From positions 2,852,001 through 2,916,000 of the forward strand of contig NZ_CP029210.1 of assembly GCF_003100395.1 (NCBI RefSeq): a stretch of DNA of 64,000 bases, read 5' to 3'. The notes beneath the pieces were generated by a model. It saw only the letters and a program-made list of their open reading frames with translations. It was not told the origin of the DNA and made no database searches. Below, in pieces: positions 29,634 to 38,700 of the stretch (position 1 is its first letter; each line of letters opens with the position of its first letter). The position numbers and the translations under genes were made by a program. This DNA is from Aquabacterium olei (GTDB taxonomy: Bacteria > Pseudomonadota > Gammaproteobacteria > Burkholderiales > Burkholderiaceae_C).

Positions 29634-29999
29634 TCAGCCGAAGGCCTTGATCTTCGACAGCAGCTCTTCCGGGTTCACGGGCTTGACCACGTAGTCGCGC
29701 GCGCCCTGGCGCATGCCCCAGACGCGGTCGGTTTCCTGATTCTTGCTGGAGCAGATGATCACCGGGATCGACGCGTACTGCGGATCGCGGGTGATGGTGC
29801 GCGTGAGCTGGAAGCCGTTCTGGCCGGGCATCACAACGTCCATCAGGATCAGGTCGGGCTTGTCTTCCTGCAGACGGCGCAGCGCCTCTTCGCCGTTTTC
29901 GGCCGTGCGGACCTGGTAACCCTTTTTGGTCAGCAGGTCGGACAGCACGTGCAATTCGGTCTTGGAATCGTCGACAAGCAGTATTTTCTGGATCGGCAT
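29634..29999 (-). CDS. pilH: PilH single-domain response regulator
   Basis: A 121-residue CheY-like receiver. The acidic pocket is LVDDS (D9-D10 region), the phospho-acceptor lies in PDLILMDVVMPG (about residue 52) and the conserved lysine in VKPVNPEEL. In Pseudomonas PilH is linked to PilT-driven retraction and acts against PilG. The order pilG-pilH-pilI-pilJ is kept, with an unusually wide 97-base gap after pilG. Confidence 0.94.
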   Translation of the reverse strand: MPIQKILLVDDSKTELHVLSDLLTKKGYQVRTAENGEEALRRLQEDKPDLILMDVVMPGQNGFQLTRTITRDPQYASIPVIICSSKNQETDRVWGMRQGARDYVVKPVNPEELLSKIKAFG

Positions 30000-30096
30000 G
30001 CAATTACCTCAACACACCACAGGCTGCCACAAGGCCGTGGCCGCATATGTTTCCAAACATTACCAGCGCGCCGGATGACGACACGCGGCGCTCACA

Positions 30097-30483
30097 TCAG
30101 GCGCCCATGTACTGGGAGACGGCCTGCAGCAGCTGGTCTTTCGTGAACGGCTTGGTCAGATAGTCCTGTGACCCCACCATGCGGCCACGCGCCTTGTCGA
30201 ACAGGCCATCCTTGGAGGACAGCATGATCACGGGCGTGCGGGCAAAACGCGGATTGCGCTTGATGATGGCGCACGTCTGGTAGCCATCGAGCCGCGGCAT
30301 CAGGATGTCGCAGAAGATGACATCCGGCGCGTGGTCGTTCACTTTCGAGAGGGCGTCGAAGCCGTCTTCGGCCAGCACGACCTCATAGCCACCCTGCTTC
30401 AGGAAGATTTCGGCGCTGCGCCGGATGGTGTTGCTGTCGTCGATGACGAGCACCTTCCTGACGCTGTTTTCCATTTCAGACAC
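30097..30483 (-). CDS. pilG: PilG single-domain response regulator
   Basis: A 128-residue CheY-like receiver that in Pseudomonas promotes pilus extension and cAMP production. Acidic pocket VIDDSNTIRRSAEIFLKQ, phospho-Asp in PDVIFCDILMPRLDGYQT, Thr/Ser in IMLSSKDG, Lys in TKPFTKDQL. The start is a GTG at 30483, preceded by GGAGGAG at seven bases; the ATG three codons later is badly spaced from it. It is downstream of the rubredoxin gene on the same strand and is the first chp gene. Confidence 0.95.
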   Translation of the reverse strand: MSEMENSVRKVLVIDDSNTIRRSAEIFLKQGGYEVVLAEDGFDALSKVNDHAPDVIFCDILMPRLDGYQTCAIIKRNPRFARTPVIMLSSKDGLFDKARGRMVGSQDYLTKPFTKDQLLQAVSQYMGA

Positions 30484-30560
30484 GGACCCGCTCCTCCAAA
30501 CTTCGAGACCCGCATCGTGGGCGGGTCGTCGTGGTCACAGCTTATATCGGCCGGAGATCG

Positions 30561-30734
30561 TCAGACCTGAACCATCTCAAAGTCTTCCTTGCGGGCGCCA
30601 CATTCCGGGCACACCCAGTTCATCGGCACATCTTCCCAGCGGGTTCCGGCGGGAATGCCTTCTTCCGGCACGCCGGCGGCCTCGTCATAAATCCAGCCAC
30701 AGATCAGGCACATCCAGGTTCGGAATTCGGTCAC
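30561..30734 (-). CDS. Rubredoxin
   Basis: A 57-residue one-iron electron carrier with the two CxxC knuckles CLICG and CPECG spaced as in rubredoxins, and conserved tyrosine and tryptophan residues near the metal. The start is taken as GTG 30734 (read VTEFRTWMCLIC); an ATG just before the first cysteine would cut off the first strand. No clear Shine-Dalgarno. It lies immediately upstream of pilG, a pairing seen in other betaproteobacteria, though a link to twitching is unproven. A TACAAT (30772-30767) is its likely -10. Confidence 0.93.
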   Translation of the reverse strand: MTEFRTWMCLICGWIYDEAAGVPEEGIPAGTRWEDVPMNWVCPECGARKEDFEMVQV

Positions 30735-30754
30735 GTCTGCAAGTTCAGCTTGAA

Positions 30755-30772
30755 TACAATGGGCCGATTGTA
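30755..30772. promoter_or_regulatory. Interlocked divergent promoter palindrome
   Basis: TACAATGGGCCGATTGTA is a perfect inverted repeat (TACAAT, six bases, ATTGTA). The left half reads as a -10 for thiD on the plus strand, the right half as a -10 for rubredoxin-pilG on the minus strand. The two predicted start points overlap, so only one polymerase could bind at a time; alternatively it is an operator. Confidence 0.5.
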
Positions 30773-30842
30773 GCCACCCCCCGCCCCGGCGAATCCCAGG
30801 GTTTGTGGGCACGGCCCGCCCATCTGAGATACCGTTGAACGC

Positions 30843-31790
30843 ATGAATTCACCCCAGAACAGCGCTGAAACCGCCCCGGTTGCCGGCGAACAGGATTCCG
30901 GTGCGCCGGCATGCGTCCTGAGCTTCAATGCCAATGACCCGAGCGGTGCGTCCGGCATCGGCGCAGACATTGCCACGATTGCCGCCATGGGCGCCCACGC
31001 CCTGCCGGTGGTCACCAGCCTGCTGATCCGCGACACAGCCGAAGTGTTCGAGTCGCACGAGATCGACCCCGATGCCGTGGTCGATCAGGCCCGCTCCATC
31101 CTCGAAGACTGCACCATTGCCGCCTGGAAGGTGGGCTTTCTGGGCAGCGCCGAGGGGGTCAGTGCCGTGGCCGAGATCCTGTCGGATTACTCCGACGTGC
31201 CGCTCGTGTCCTTCCTCCCCAACCTGTCGTGGATGGACGAAGACCCGCAGATGGCCTACCTGGATGCCTTCCGCGAACTCATCCTGCCTGCCACGCGGGT
31301 GTTGGTCGGCAGCCACAAGACGCTGACCGACTTCCTGCTGCCCGAGTGGGACGCCGAGCGCCAGCCTTCCGCACGCGAGCTGGCCGTGGCCGCCGGCGAA
31401 CTGGGTGCCGACTATGTGCTCGTCACCGGCATCCAGCTGCCCGACCAGTTCATCGACAACGTGCTGGCCTCCCCTCAGGGTGCGCTGTGCGGCGAGCGCT
31501 TCGAGCGCTTCGACACCGCCTTCGTGGGCGCCGGCGACACGCTCTCGGCTGCGCTGGCCGCCATCCTGTCGTCGGGCACCGAGCTCGACGTCGCCGTGTC
31601 CGAGGCGCTGAGCTTCCTCGACCAGGCCCTGGACGCCGGCTTCCGCCCCGGTATGGGCGGCGTCGTCCCCGACCGCTTCTTCTGGGCCCTGCCGCCCGGC
31701 GAGCAACCCGCCGAGGGCGAAGCCGCCCCGGAACAGGGTCCTACGCTCGACGACACCACGACACCGCCTTCTTCCCGCCATGTCCACTAA
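30843..31790 (+). CDS. ThiD-family (ribokinase-like) kinase, substrate uncertain
   Basis: A 315-residue member of the hydroxymethylpyrimidine/phosphomethylpyrimidine kinase family, shown by [18 protein letters not shown] at about 29-46 and the anion-hole region [16 protein letters not shown] near 226-241. It departs from true ThiD: the catalytic cysteine of GTGCT is GAGDT here, as in ribokinase and pyridoxal kinases, and the Gln of GIQAD is Gly. A Pro/Glu-rich tail follows the fold. The end overlaps hemL by 11 bases, so the two are translated together; since HemL needs pyridoxal phosphate, a vitamin B6 role is a reasonable alternative to thiamin synthesis. Confidence 0.8.
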   Translation: MNSPQNSAETAPVAGEQDSGAPACVLSFNANDPSGASGIGADIATIAAMGAHALPVVTSLLIRDTAEVFESHEIDPDAVVDQARSILEDCTIAAWKVGFLGSAEGVSAVAEILSDYSDVPLVSFLPNLSWMDEDPQMAYLDAFRELILPATRVLVGSHKTLTDFLLPEWDAERQPSARELAVAAGELGADYVLVTGIQLPDQFIDNVLASPQGALCGERFERFDTAFVGAGDTLSAALAAILSSGTELDVAVSEALSFLDQALDAGFRPGMGGVVPDRFFWALPPGEQPAEGEAAPEQGPTLDDTTTPPSSRHVH

Positions 31791-33072
31791 CACCCAGCTG
31801 TTCGAGCGCGCCCAGCGCGTCATCCCGGGCGGCGTGAACTCGCCCGTGCGCGCCTTCCGCGCCGTCGGCGGCACGCCCCGTTTCATCCAGCGTGCCCAGG
31901 GCGCCTACATGTGGGATGCCGAAGGCACCCGCTACATCGACTACATCGGCTCGTGGGGTCCGATGATCCTGGGCCACGGTCACCCCGACGTGCTCGAGGC
32001 CGTGCAGAAGGCGGCCGTCGACGGTTTCTCGTTCGGCGCCCCCACCGAGCGCGAGGTCGAACTGGCCGAGGCCATCCTGGCCCACGTGCCCAGCGCCGAA
32101 CAGGTGCGCCTGGTCAGCTCGGGCACCGAAGCCGGCATGAGCGCCATCCGCCTGGCGCGCGGCGTCACTGGCCGCAGCAAGCTGATCAAGTTCGAGGGCT
32201 GCTACCACGGCCACGCCGACGCCCTGCTGGTCAAGGCCGGATCAGGTCTGGCCACCTTCGGCCACCCCACCAGCGCCGGCGTGCCCCCCGAGGTGGTGCA
32301 GCACACGCTGGTCCTCGAGTACAACAACATCGAGCAGATCGAGCAGGCGTTTGCCACCCAGGGCGATGAGATCGCCTGCGTGATGATCGAGCCGATCGCC
32401 GGCAACATGAACTTCGTGCGCGCCAGCGTGCCCTTCGTGAAACGCATCCGCGAGCTGTGCGACCAGCATGGCGCGCTGTTCGTGTTCGACGAGGTGATGA
32501 GCGGCTTCCGCGTGGCCCTGGGCAGCGCGCAGAGCCTGTATGCGCAGGCCATCCCCGGCTTCCGCCCGGACATCAGTGTGTTCGGCAAGGTCATCGGCGG
32601 CGGCATGCCGCTGGCCGCATTTGCCAGCACCCGGGCCATCATGTCCAAGCTGGCCCCGCTGGGCCCGGTCTACCAGGCTGGCACGCTGTCGGGCAACCCG
32701 GTGGCCACGGCCTGCGGCCTGACCACGCTCAGGCTCATCGGCCAGCCCGGCTTCTTCGACGCGCTCGGCGAACGCACCCGCAGCCTGATGTCCGGCCTGG
32801 ACGGCGCCGCCCAGGCCGCCGGCATCGACTTCTGCACCGACAGCCAGGGCGGCATGTTCGGCTTCTTCTTCGCGCCCGAGCTGCCGCAGCACTACCAGGC
32901 CGTGATGGCGCGCGGCACCGACACGTTCAACCGCTTCTTCCACCTGATGCTGGACCAGGGCGTGTACCTGGCCCCGGCCATGTACGAAGCGGGCTTCGTG
33001 AGCGCGGCACACACCGAGCAGGACATTGCCGACACGGTGGCGGCTGCGGCCAATGCCTTTCGCCAACTCTGA
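31780..33072 (+). CDS. hemL: Glutamate-1-semialdehyde 2,1-aminomutase
   Basis: Pyridoxal-phosphate enzyme that makes 5-aminolevulinate from glutamate-1-semialdehyde in C5-pathway haem synthesis. The N-terminus [38 protein letters not shown] and the Schiff-base lysine K270 in [11 protein letters not shown] are all present; 430 residues is normal. The ATG lies inside the last codons of the ThiD-like gene. A rho-independent terminator follows at 33114-33138. Confidence 0.97.
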   Translation: MSTNTQLFERAQRVIPGGVNSPVRAFRAVGGTPRFIQRAQGAYMWDAEGTRYIDYIGSWGPMILGHGHPDVLEAVQKAAVDGFSFGAPTEREVELAEAILAHVPSAEQVRLVSSGTEAGMSAIRLARGVTGRSKLIKFEGCYHGHADALLVKAGSGLATFGHPTSAGVPPEVVQHTLVLEYNNIEQIEQAFATQGDEIACVMIEPIAGNMNFVRASVPFVKRIRELCDQHGALFVFDEVMSGFRVALGSAQSLYAQAIPGFRPDISVFGKVIGGGMPLAAFASTRAIMSKLAPLGPVYQAGTLSGNPVATACGLTTLRLIGQPGFFDALGERTRSLMSGLDGAAQAAGIDFCTDSQGGMFGFFFAPELPQHYQAVMARGTDTFNRFFHLMLDQGVYLAPAMYEAGFVSAAHTEQDIADTVAAAANAFRQL

Positions 33073-33113
33073 AACGGCCTGAGGGCTTCCCGGCCCTCGT
33101 CCTTTCAGCCCAG

Positions 33114-33138
33114 GGCCACCCCACAGCGGGTGGCCTTT
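33114..33138 (+). terminator. Rho-independent terminator of thiD-hemL
   Basis: GGCCACCC (33114-33121) pairs with GGGTGGCC (33128-33135) around a six-base loop and is followed by TTT. It lies 42 bases past the hemL stop and ahead of the mpl promoter. Confidence 0.8.
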
Positions 33139-33174
33139 GCATTCAGAAGCACGGTGGGGCCCGGGTGCGCTGCC

Positions 33175-33180
33175 TACAAT
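33175..33180 (+). promoter_or_regulatory. Candidate -10 of mpl
   Basis: CCTACAATGCGCG: TACAAT ends seven bases before the mpl ATG, so the RNA would begin at the start codon. No good -35 and no Shine-Dalgarno are visible. Confidence 0.5.
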
Positions 33181-33187
33181 GCGCGCC

Positions 33188-34564
33188 ATGCACATCCACA
33201 TCCTTGGCATCTGCGGCACCTTCATGGGTGGCGTGGCCGCCCTGGCCCGTGAAGCGGGCCACCGCGTGACCGGCTGCGACGCCGGCGTCTACCCACCGAT
33301 GAGCGATCAGCTCCGTGCCCTGGGCATCGAGCTGATCGAAGGCTACACGGTGGACCAGCTTGCGCTGAAGCCCGACCTGTTCGTGATCGGCAACGTCGTC
33401 AGCCGGGGCAACCCGCTGATGGAAGCCATTCTGGACGGGGGGCTGCCCTACACCAGCGGCCCGCAGTGGCTCAGCGAGAACGTGCTGCAGGGTCGCCATG
33501 TGCTGGCCGTGGCCGGCACGCACGGCAAGACGACGACCACGTCGATGCTGACCTGGATCCTGGAATACGCCGGCAGGCAGCCGGGCTTTCTGGTGGGCGG
33601 CGTGCCCCAGAACTTCGGCGTGTCGGCCCGTCTGGGCGACACCCGCACCGAAACGCGCCCGGCCAGCGGCCACCCCTTTGTCATCGAGGCCGACGAGTAC
33701 GACACGGCCTTCTTCGACAAGCGCAGCAAGTTCGTGCACTACCGCCCGCGCACGGCGGTGCTCAACAACCTCGAGTTCGACCACGCCGACATCTTTGCCG
33801 ACCTGGCCGCCATCGAGACCCAGTTCCACCACCTGGTGCGCACCGTGCCGGCAGGCGGCCGGCTGGTTGTCAATGCGCGTGAAGAGGCCCTGCAGCGCGT
33901 GCTGGACCGCGGTTGCTGGAGCGACGTGGCCCGCTTCGGCGTGCGCGGCGACACGCCGGGCTTCCGCGCCCGCGGCGAGCCCCATGCTTTTGACGTGCTC
34001 AAGGCCGGCGTGCTGGTGGGCCGCGTGGAGTGGGCGCTGCTGGGCGAGCACAACCAGATGAACGCGCTGGCCGCCATTGCCGCCGCCGAACACGTCGGCG
34101 TGACGCCGCAGCAGGCGTGCGAGGCGCTGGGGCAGTTCGCCAACGTCAAGCGCCGCCTGGAACACCGCGGCGACGTGCGCGGCATCACCGTGTACGACGA
34201 CTTCGCCCACCACCCGACGGCCATCCGCACCACGGTGGACGGCCTGCGCCGCAAGGTAGGGCCGGATGCGCGCATCCTGGCGGTGTTCGAGCCGCGCTCC
34301 AACACCATGAAGCTGGGCACCATGAAGGCGCTGCTGCCGTGGTCGCTGGAAGAGGCCGACCTGGCCTTCTGCCACAGCGGCGGCCTGGGCTGGGACGCCA
34401 ATGAGGCGCTGGCCGAGATGGGCGCACGCGCCGTGGTGGCCGACACCATCGACGCGCTGGTGGCCAAGGTCACCAAGGTGGCGCGCCCCGGCGACCAGAT
34501 CCTGTGCATGAGCAACGGCGGTTTCGGCGGCATCCACGACAAGCTGCTGGCCGCACTGGCCTGA
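33188..34564 (+). CDS. mpl: UDP-N-acetylmuramate:L-alanyl-gamma-D-glutamyl-meso-diaminopimelate ligase
   Basis: Cytosolic Mur ligase that reattaches recycled murein tripeptide to UDP-MurNAc. The N-terminus MHIHILGICGTFMGG is the UDP-binding Rossmann start, GTHGKTTTTSM (about 110-120) is the ATP loop, EADEYDTAFFDKRSK is typical of Mpl rather than MurC, and DDFAHHPTAI lies in the C-terminal domain. 458 residues is normal. ATG 33188 chosen because it matches the family N-terminus; the longer upstream frame crosses the terminator and promoter. Confidence 0.96.
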   Translation: MHIHILGICGTFMGGVAALAREAGHRVTGCDAGVYPPMSDQLRALGIELIEGYTVDQLALKPDLFVIGNVVSRGNPLMEAILDGGLPYTSGPQWLSENVLQGRHVLAVAGTHGKTTTTSMLTWILEYAGRQPGFLVGGVPQNFGVSARLGDTRTETRPASGHPFVIEADEYDTAFFDKRSKFVHYRPRTAVLNNLEFDHADIFADLAAIETQFHHLVRTVPAGGRLVVNAREEALQRVLDRGCWSDVARFGVRGDTPGFRARGEPHAFDVLKAGVLVGRVEWALLGEHNQMNALAAIAAAEHVGVTPQQACEALGQFANVKRRLEHRGDVRGITVYDDFAHHPTAIRTTVDGLRRKVGPDARILAVFEPRSNTMKLGTMKALLPWSLEEADLAFCHSGGLGWDANEALAEMGARAVVADTIDALVAKVTKVARPGDQILCMSNGGFGGIHDKLLAALA

Positions 34565-34585
34565 CGCTCCCCGCACGCACCAAGC

Positions 34586-34615
34586 AAAACGGCGACCCCG
34601 CAAGGTCGCCGTTTT
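34586..34615. terminator. Bidirectional terminator between mpl and the phosphodiesterase gene
   Basis: AAAACGGCGACC (34586-34597) and GGTCGCCGTTTT (34604-34615) form a 12-bp perfect stem with a six-base loop and A/T flanks on both sides. It serves the convergent genes on either side. Confidence 0.92.
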
Positions 34616-34648
34616 ACTTCGGGGGCATCCCGCGCCTGGGGCCGCCGC

Positions 34649-35464
34649 TCAGACAGCCAGTGCGTCGGCCGCCAGCGTCATCAGCCGCGCAGGGTTGGCG
34701 CCCAGGCGCGCCTGCGGCTCGAAGGTGTCCACACGGTCGGTGATCAAACCGTCCAGCCCCGACAGCCACAGCGCCGCCGCCTGGCCCGGCTCGTTGACGG
34801 TGTAGGTCAGCACCTTCAGGCCAGCCGCCTGCGCCGCGCGGATGCGTTCGCGATCCAGTTCGGGGTGGTGCACGACGATGGCCTGACAGCCCAGGTCGAG
34901 GGCCAGCTTGACACCATCGACCGCCCAGCGCTCGAGCAGCAGTGCGCGGGGCAGGTCCGGGCACGTGCGCTGCACCGCCCGCAGCGCTTCGACACTGAAG
35001 GAGCTCAGCAAGGGCTTCACGTGGGCGTGGGCCCAGAGCCGTGCCACATGTTCGGCGACGACGCGACCGGTGCGCTGTTCGTCACCCGGGGTGGGTTTGA
35101 TCTCGAGGTTGACCAGCAGGCCGAGCGACTGCAGCCAGCGCGAGAGCGCCTCCAGACGCAGCAGCGGCTCGCCGGCGTACATGCGCCCGTGCCAGCTGCC
35201 CGCATCCAGGCGGGACAGCGCATCCCAGGGCTGTGCGCCGGCCAGGCCCTGCCCGTTCGTGGTGCGATCGAGTTCCGCGTCGTGCAGCAGGAAAGGCTCA
35301 CCGTCGGCGCTGAGCTTCACATCGCATTCGAACATGGCAAACCCGTGCTCGGCCCCCATGCGGAAGGCCGCGAGGGTGTTTTCCGGCGCCAGCTTGCCGG
35401 CACCACGGTGGGCGATCCAGCAGGGATAGGGCCAGGCGGGGGTCGATCGGGAAGAAGGGCTCAT
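34649..35464 (-). CDS. ugpQ: Glycerophosphodiester phosphodiesterase
   Basis: Hydrolyses glycerophosphodiesters to glycerol-3-phosphate and an alcohol. The GDPD core is clear: IAHRGAGKLAPENTLAAF (catalytic His and Arg, about 18-35), ECDVKLSADGEPFLLHD (metal-binding Glu/Asp and second His), NLEIKPTPGDE, and the C-terminal YTVNEP and GLITDRVD. It has no signal peptide, so it is the cytosolic UgpQ type rather than periplasmic GlpQ. 271 residues from ATG 35464; a very long open frame continues upstream only as antisense of the neighbouring gene. Confidence 0.93.
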   Translation of the reverse strand: MSPSSRSTPAWPYPCWIAHRGAGKLAPENTLAAFRMGAEHGFAMFECDVKLSADGEPFLLHDAELDRTTNGQGLAGAQPWDALSRLDAGSWHGRMYAGEPLLRLEALSRWLQSLGLLVNLEIKPTPGDEQRTGRVVAEHVARLWAHAHVKPLLSSFSVEALRAVQRTCPDLPRALLLERWAVDGVKLALDLGCQAIVVHHPELDRERIRAAQAAGLKVLTYTVNEPGQAAALWLSGLDGLITDRVDTFEPQARLGANPARLMTLAADALAV

Positions 35465-35749
35465 GACTGCTTGATAAGAGACCGGTGGAACGGGGATGCC
35501 CCTTCGCCACCAGCCTCGGCCGCCGGAGAGAAACATCGCATGACAGTCAGGATAGCCATTCTGCGCCCGGGGCAAAGCCCGCCACAAGGCCGTGAGGAGT
35601 GCCCATTTCTGGCGCATGGGGGATAGGGGTGCGGTACCATCTCGCCTCAGGCGCGAAAACCACCCCCACTGGACAACGTGCCTGGGTGCACCCCCGGCCC
35701 CAGGCGCGTTCATCTTTTCTGTATCAGGCACTTCGCACCTGGCGCCCGC
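35465..35749. other. 285-base divergent intergenic region
   Basis: Between the phosphodiesterase gene and the FAD oxidoreductase gene. I see GGTACCATCTCGCC near 35633-35646, a weak -10 candidate, and in the presumed leader a 7-bp stem GCCTGGG/CCCAGGC (35680-35705) that encloses the perfect palindrome GGGTGCACCC (35684-35693). No gene is supported here. Confidence 0.4.
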
Positions 35750-38700
35750 ATGAACGCACTGACCGAGCTGACCCACATGACCGCCCAGGCCGCCGACGCT
35801 CACGCCGCCGGCCAGCCCCGCCTGCGCGAGATCCCCTACAACTACACCTCCTTCTCGGATCGCGAAATTGTCCAGCGTCTGCTGGGCCAGCGCGTCTGGG
35901 AGGTTCTGAGCCAGCTGCGCACCGAGCGCCAGACAGGCCGCTCGGCCCGCATGCTCTACGAGGTCCTGGGCGACATCTGGGTGGTGCAGCGCAACCCCTA
36001 TCTGCAGGACGACCTGCTGGACAACCCCAAGCGCCGCGGTCAGCTGATCGACGCCCTGCATCACCGCCTCGGCGAGGTCGACAAGCGCCGCACGCCGAGC
36101 GCCGACGCCTCGCGCGACAAGCTCGTGGCCGAGCTGCTGGATGCGGCCCGTGTGGCCGTGGACCGCTTCGCGCGCGCCTTCGACGAGATGGGCGCCCTGC
36201 GCGAGCGCACCACGCGTGTCCTGCGCAAGGTCACCCGCGGCGACAACATCAAGTTCGACGGCCTGAGCCGCGTCTCGCACGTGACGGACGCCACCGACTG
36301 GCGCGTCGAGTACCCCTTTGTCGTCTTGACGCCGGACACCGAGGCCGAAATGGCCGCGCTGGTCAAGGGCTGCGTCGAACTCGGGCTCACCATCATCCCG
36401 CGCGGGGGTGGCACCGGCTACACCGGCGGCGCCGTGCCGCTGACCTGGAAGAGCGCGGTGATCAACACCGAAAAGCTCGAACAGATGACCGAGGTCGAGC
36501 TGGTCGACCTGCCCGGCGTGGCGCACAAGGTGCCCACCATCTGGACCGGCGCCGGCGTCGTCACCCAGCGCGTGGCCGATGCGGCCGAGCGTGGCGGCTA
36601 CGTCTTCGCGGTCGACCCGACCTCGGCCGAGGCCAGCTGCATCGGCGGCAACATCGCGATGAACGCGGGCGGCAAGAAGGCCGTGCTGTGGGGCACCGCG
36701 CTGGACAACCTCGCCTCGTGGCGCATGGTCACGCCCGATGCCGAGTGGCTGGAAGTGGTCCGCATCGACCACAACCTGGGCAAGATCCACGACGTGGCCG
36801 AAGCCCGCTTCGAGCTGCACTACTTTGCGGCCGACGGCAAGACACCGCTGCGCACCGAAACCCTGGTCATCCCCGGCAGCGTCTTCCGCAAGGAAGGCCT
36901 GGGCAAGGACGTCACCGACAAGTTCCTGGCCGGCCTGCCCGGCATCCAGAAGGAAGGCTGCGACGGCCTGATCACCAGCGCGCGCTGGGTCGTGCACCGC
37001 ATGCCCAAGCACGTGCGCACGGTGTGCCTGGAGTTCTTCGGCAACCCGACGGAATGCGTGCCGTCGATCGTCGACATCAAGGACTTCATGTTCGAGGAGA
37101 TGAAGCAGCCGGGCGGCGCCATCCTGGCCGGCCTGGAGCACCTCGACGACCGTTACCTGCGCGCCGTGGGCTACGCCACCAAGAGCAAGCGCAATGTGGG
37201 CGGCTCGGGCCTGCCCAAGATGGTCCTGATCGGCGACATCGTCGGTGACGACGAAGACCGCGTGGCGCGCGCCACCAGCGAAGTCATCCGCCTGGCCAAC
37301 GGCCGCTCGGGTGAAGGCTTCGTGGCCGTCAGCGCCGACGCCCGCAAGAAGTTCTGGGCCGACCGCAAACGCACCGCCGCCATCGCCAAGCACACGAACG
37401 CCTTCAAGGTGAACGAAGACGTCGTGATCCCGCTGCCGCGCATGGGCGAGTACACGCTGGGCATCGAGCGCATCAACATCGAGCTGAGCCTGCGCAACAA
37501 GCTCGCGCTGCTGGATGCCATCGACGCCTTCTTCGGCAGCGGCCGCCTGACCGTGGCCGCCGCGCTGCGCAAGGCCGAAGACCCGATCGAGCTGCCGACC
37601 GCCGAGCAGCTGGAAGAGAAGATCGCCGCGGCCCAGGCCCATCTGGCCGAGGTGCGCGCGCGTTGGACCTTCCTGCACGACCAGCTCGACACCCCGCTGG
37701 CCGAGGTGGACGACCGCCTGGCCGCCCTGGGCTACACCCAGCACCGCGATGGCCGCTACGCCCCGCAGGCGGGCGACACGGTCTTCAACCTGCTGCAGAC
37801 CTGGTCGGTGCGCGTGAGCTGGAAGCGCGAAGTGCGCGACGAGCTGGCCAAGGTGTTCAACGGCATGGTGCTCGGCGGCGTGGTCGACGAGCTCAAGCGC
37901 ATCCACAAGCAGGTGCTGCGCGGCCGCGTGTGGGTGGCCCTGCACATGCACGCCGGTGACGGCAACGTGCACACCAACATCCCGGTCAACAGCGACAACT
38001 ACGAGATGCTGCAGACGGCGCACGAAGCCGTGGCGCGCATCATGCAGCTGGCGCGTTCGCTGGACGGCGTCATCTCGGGCGAACACGGCATCGGCATCAC
38101 CAAGCTCGAGTTCCTGACCGACGAGGAGATGGCCAACTTCACGGCCTACAAGCAGAAGGTCGACCCGGAAGGCCGCTTCAACAAGGGCAAGCTGCTGCGC
38201 GGCCAGGCCCTGCGCGCGCTGGGCGACGACGTGCACGCCGCCGACCTGACCGAGGCCTACACCCCGTCGTTCGGGCTGATGGGCCACGAGTCGCTGATCA
38301 TGCAGCAGAGCGACATCGGCGACATCGCCGAGAGCTTCAAGAACTGCCTGCGCTGCGGCAAGTGCAAGCCGGTGTGCGCCACCCACGTGCCGCGCGCCAA
38401 CCTGCTCTACAGCCCGCGCAACAAGATCCTGGCCACCTCGCTGCTGATCGAGGCCTTCCTGTACGAAGAGCAGACGCGCCGCGGCGTGTCGATCAAGCAC
38501 TGGGCCGAGTTCGAGGACGTGTCCGACCACTGCACGGTCTGCCACAAGTGCGTGACGCCCTGCCCCGTCAACATCGACTTCGGTGACGTGTCGATGGCGA
38601 TGCGCAGTCTGCTGACCAAGATGGGCAAGAAGAGCTTCCGTCCCGCGGCGGCAGCCGGCATGCTGATGCTCAATGCCACGAACCCGCAGACGATCAAGTT

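Noticed and set aside
24728..29650. A 1640-codon plus-strand frame opposite chpA and pilJ
   Set aside because: No recognisable domain; it runs across two real genes and the region between them, and results from GC-rich codon positions.
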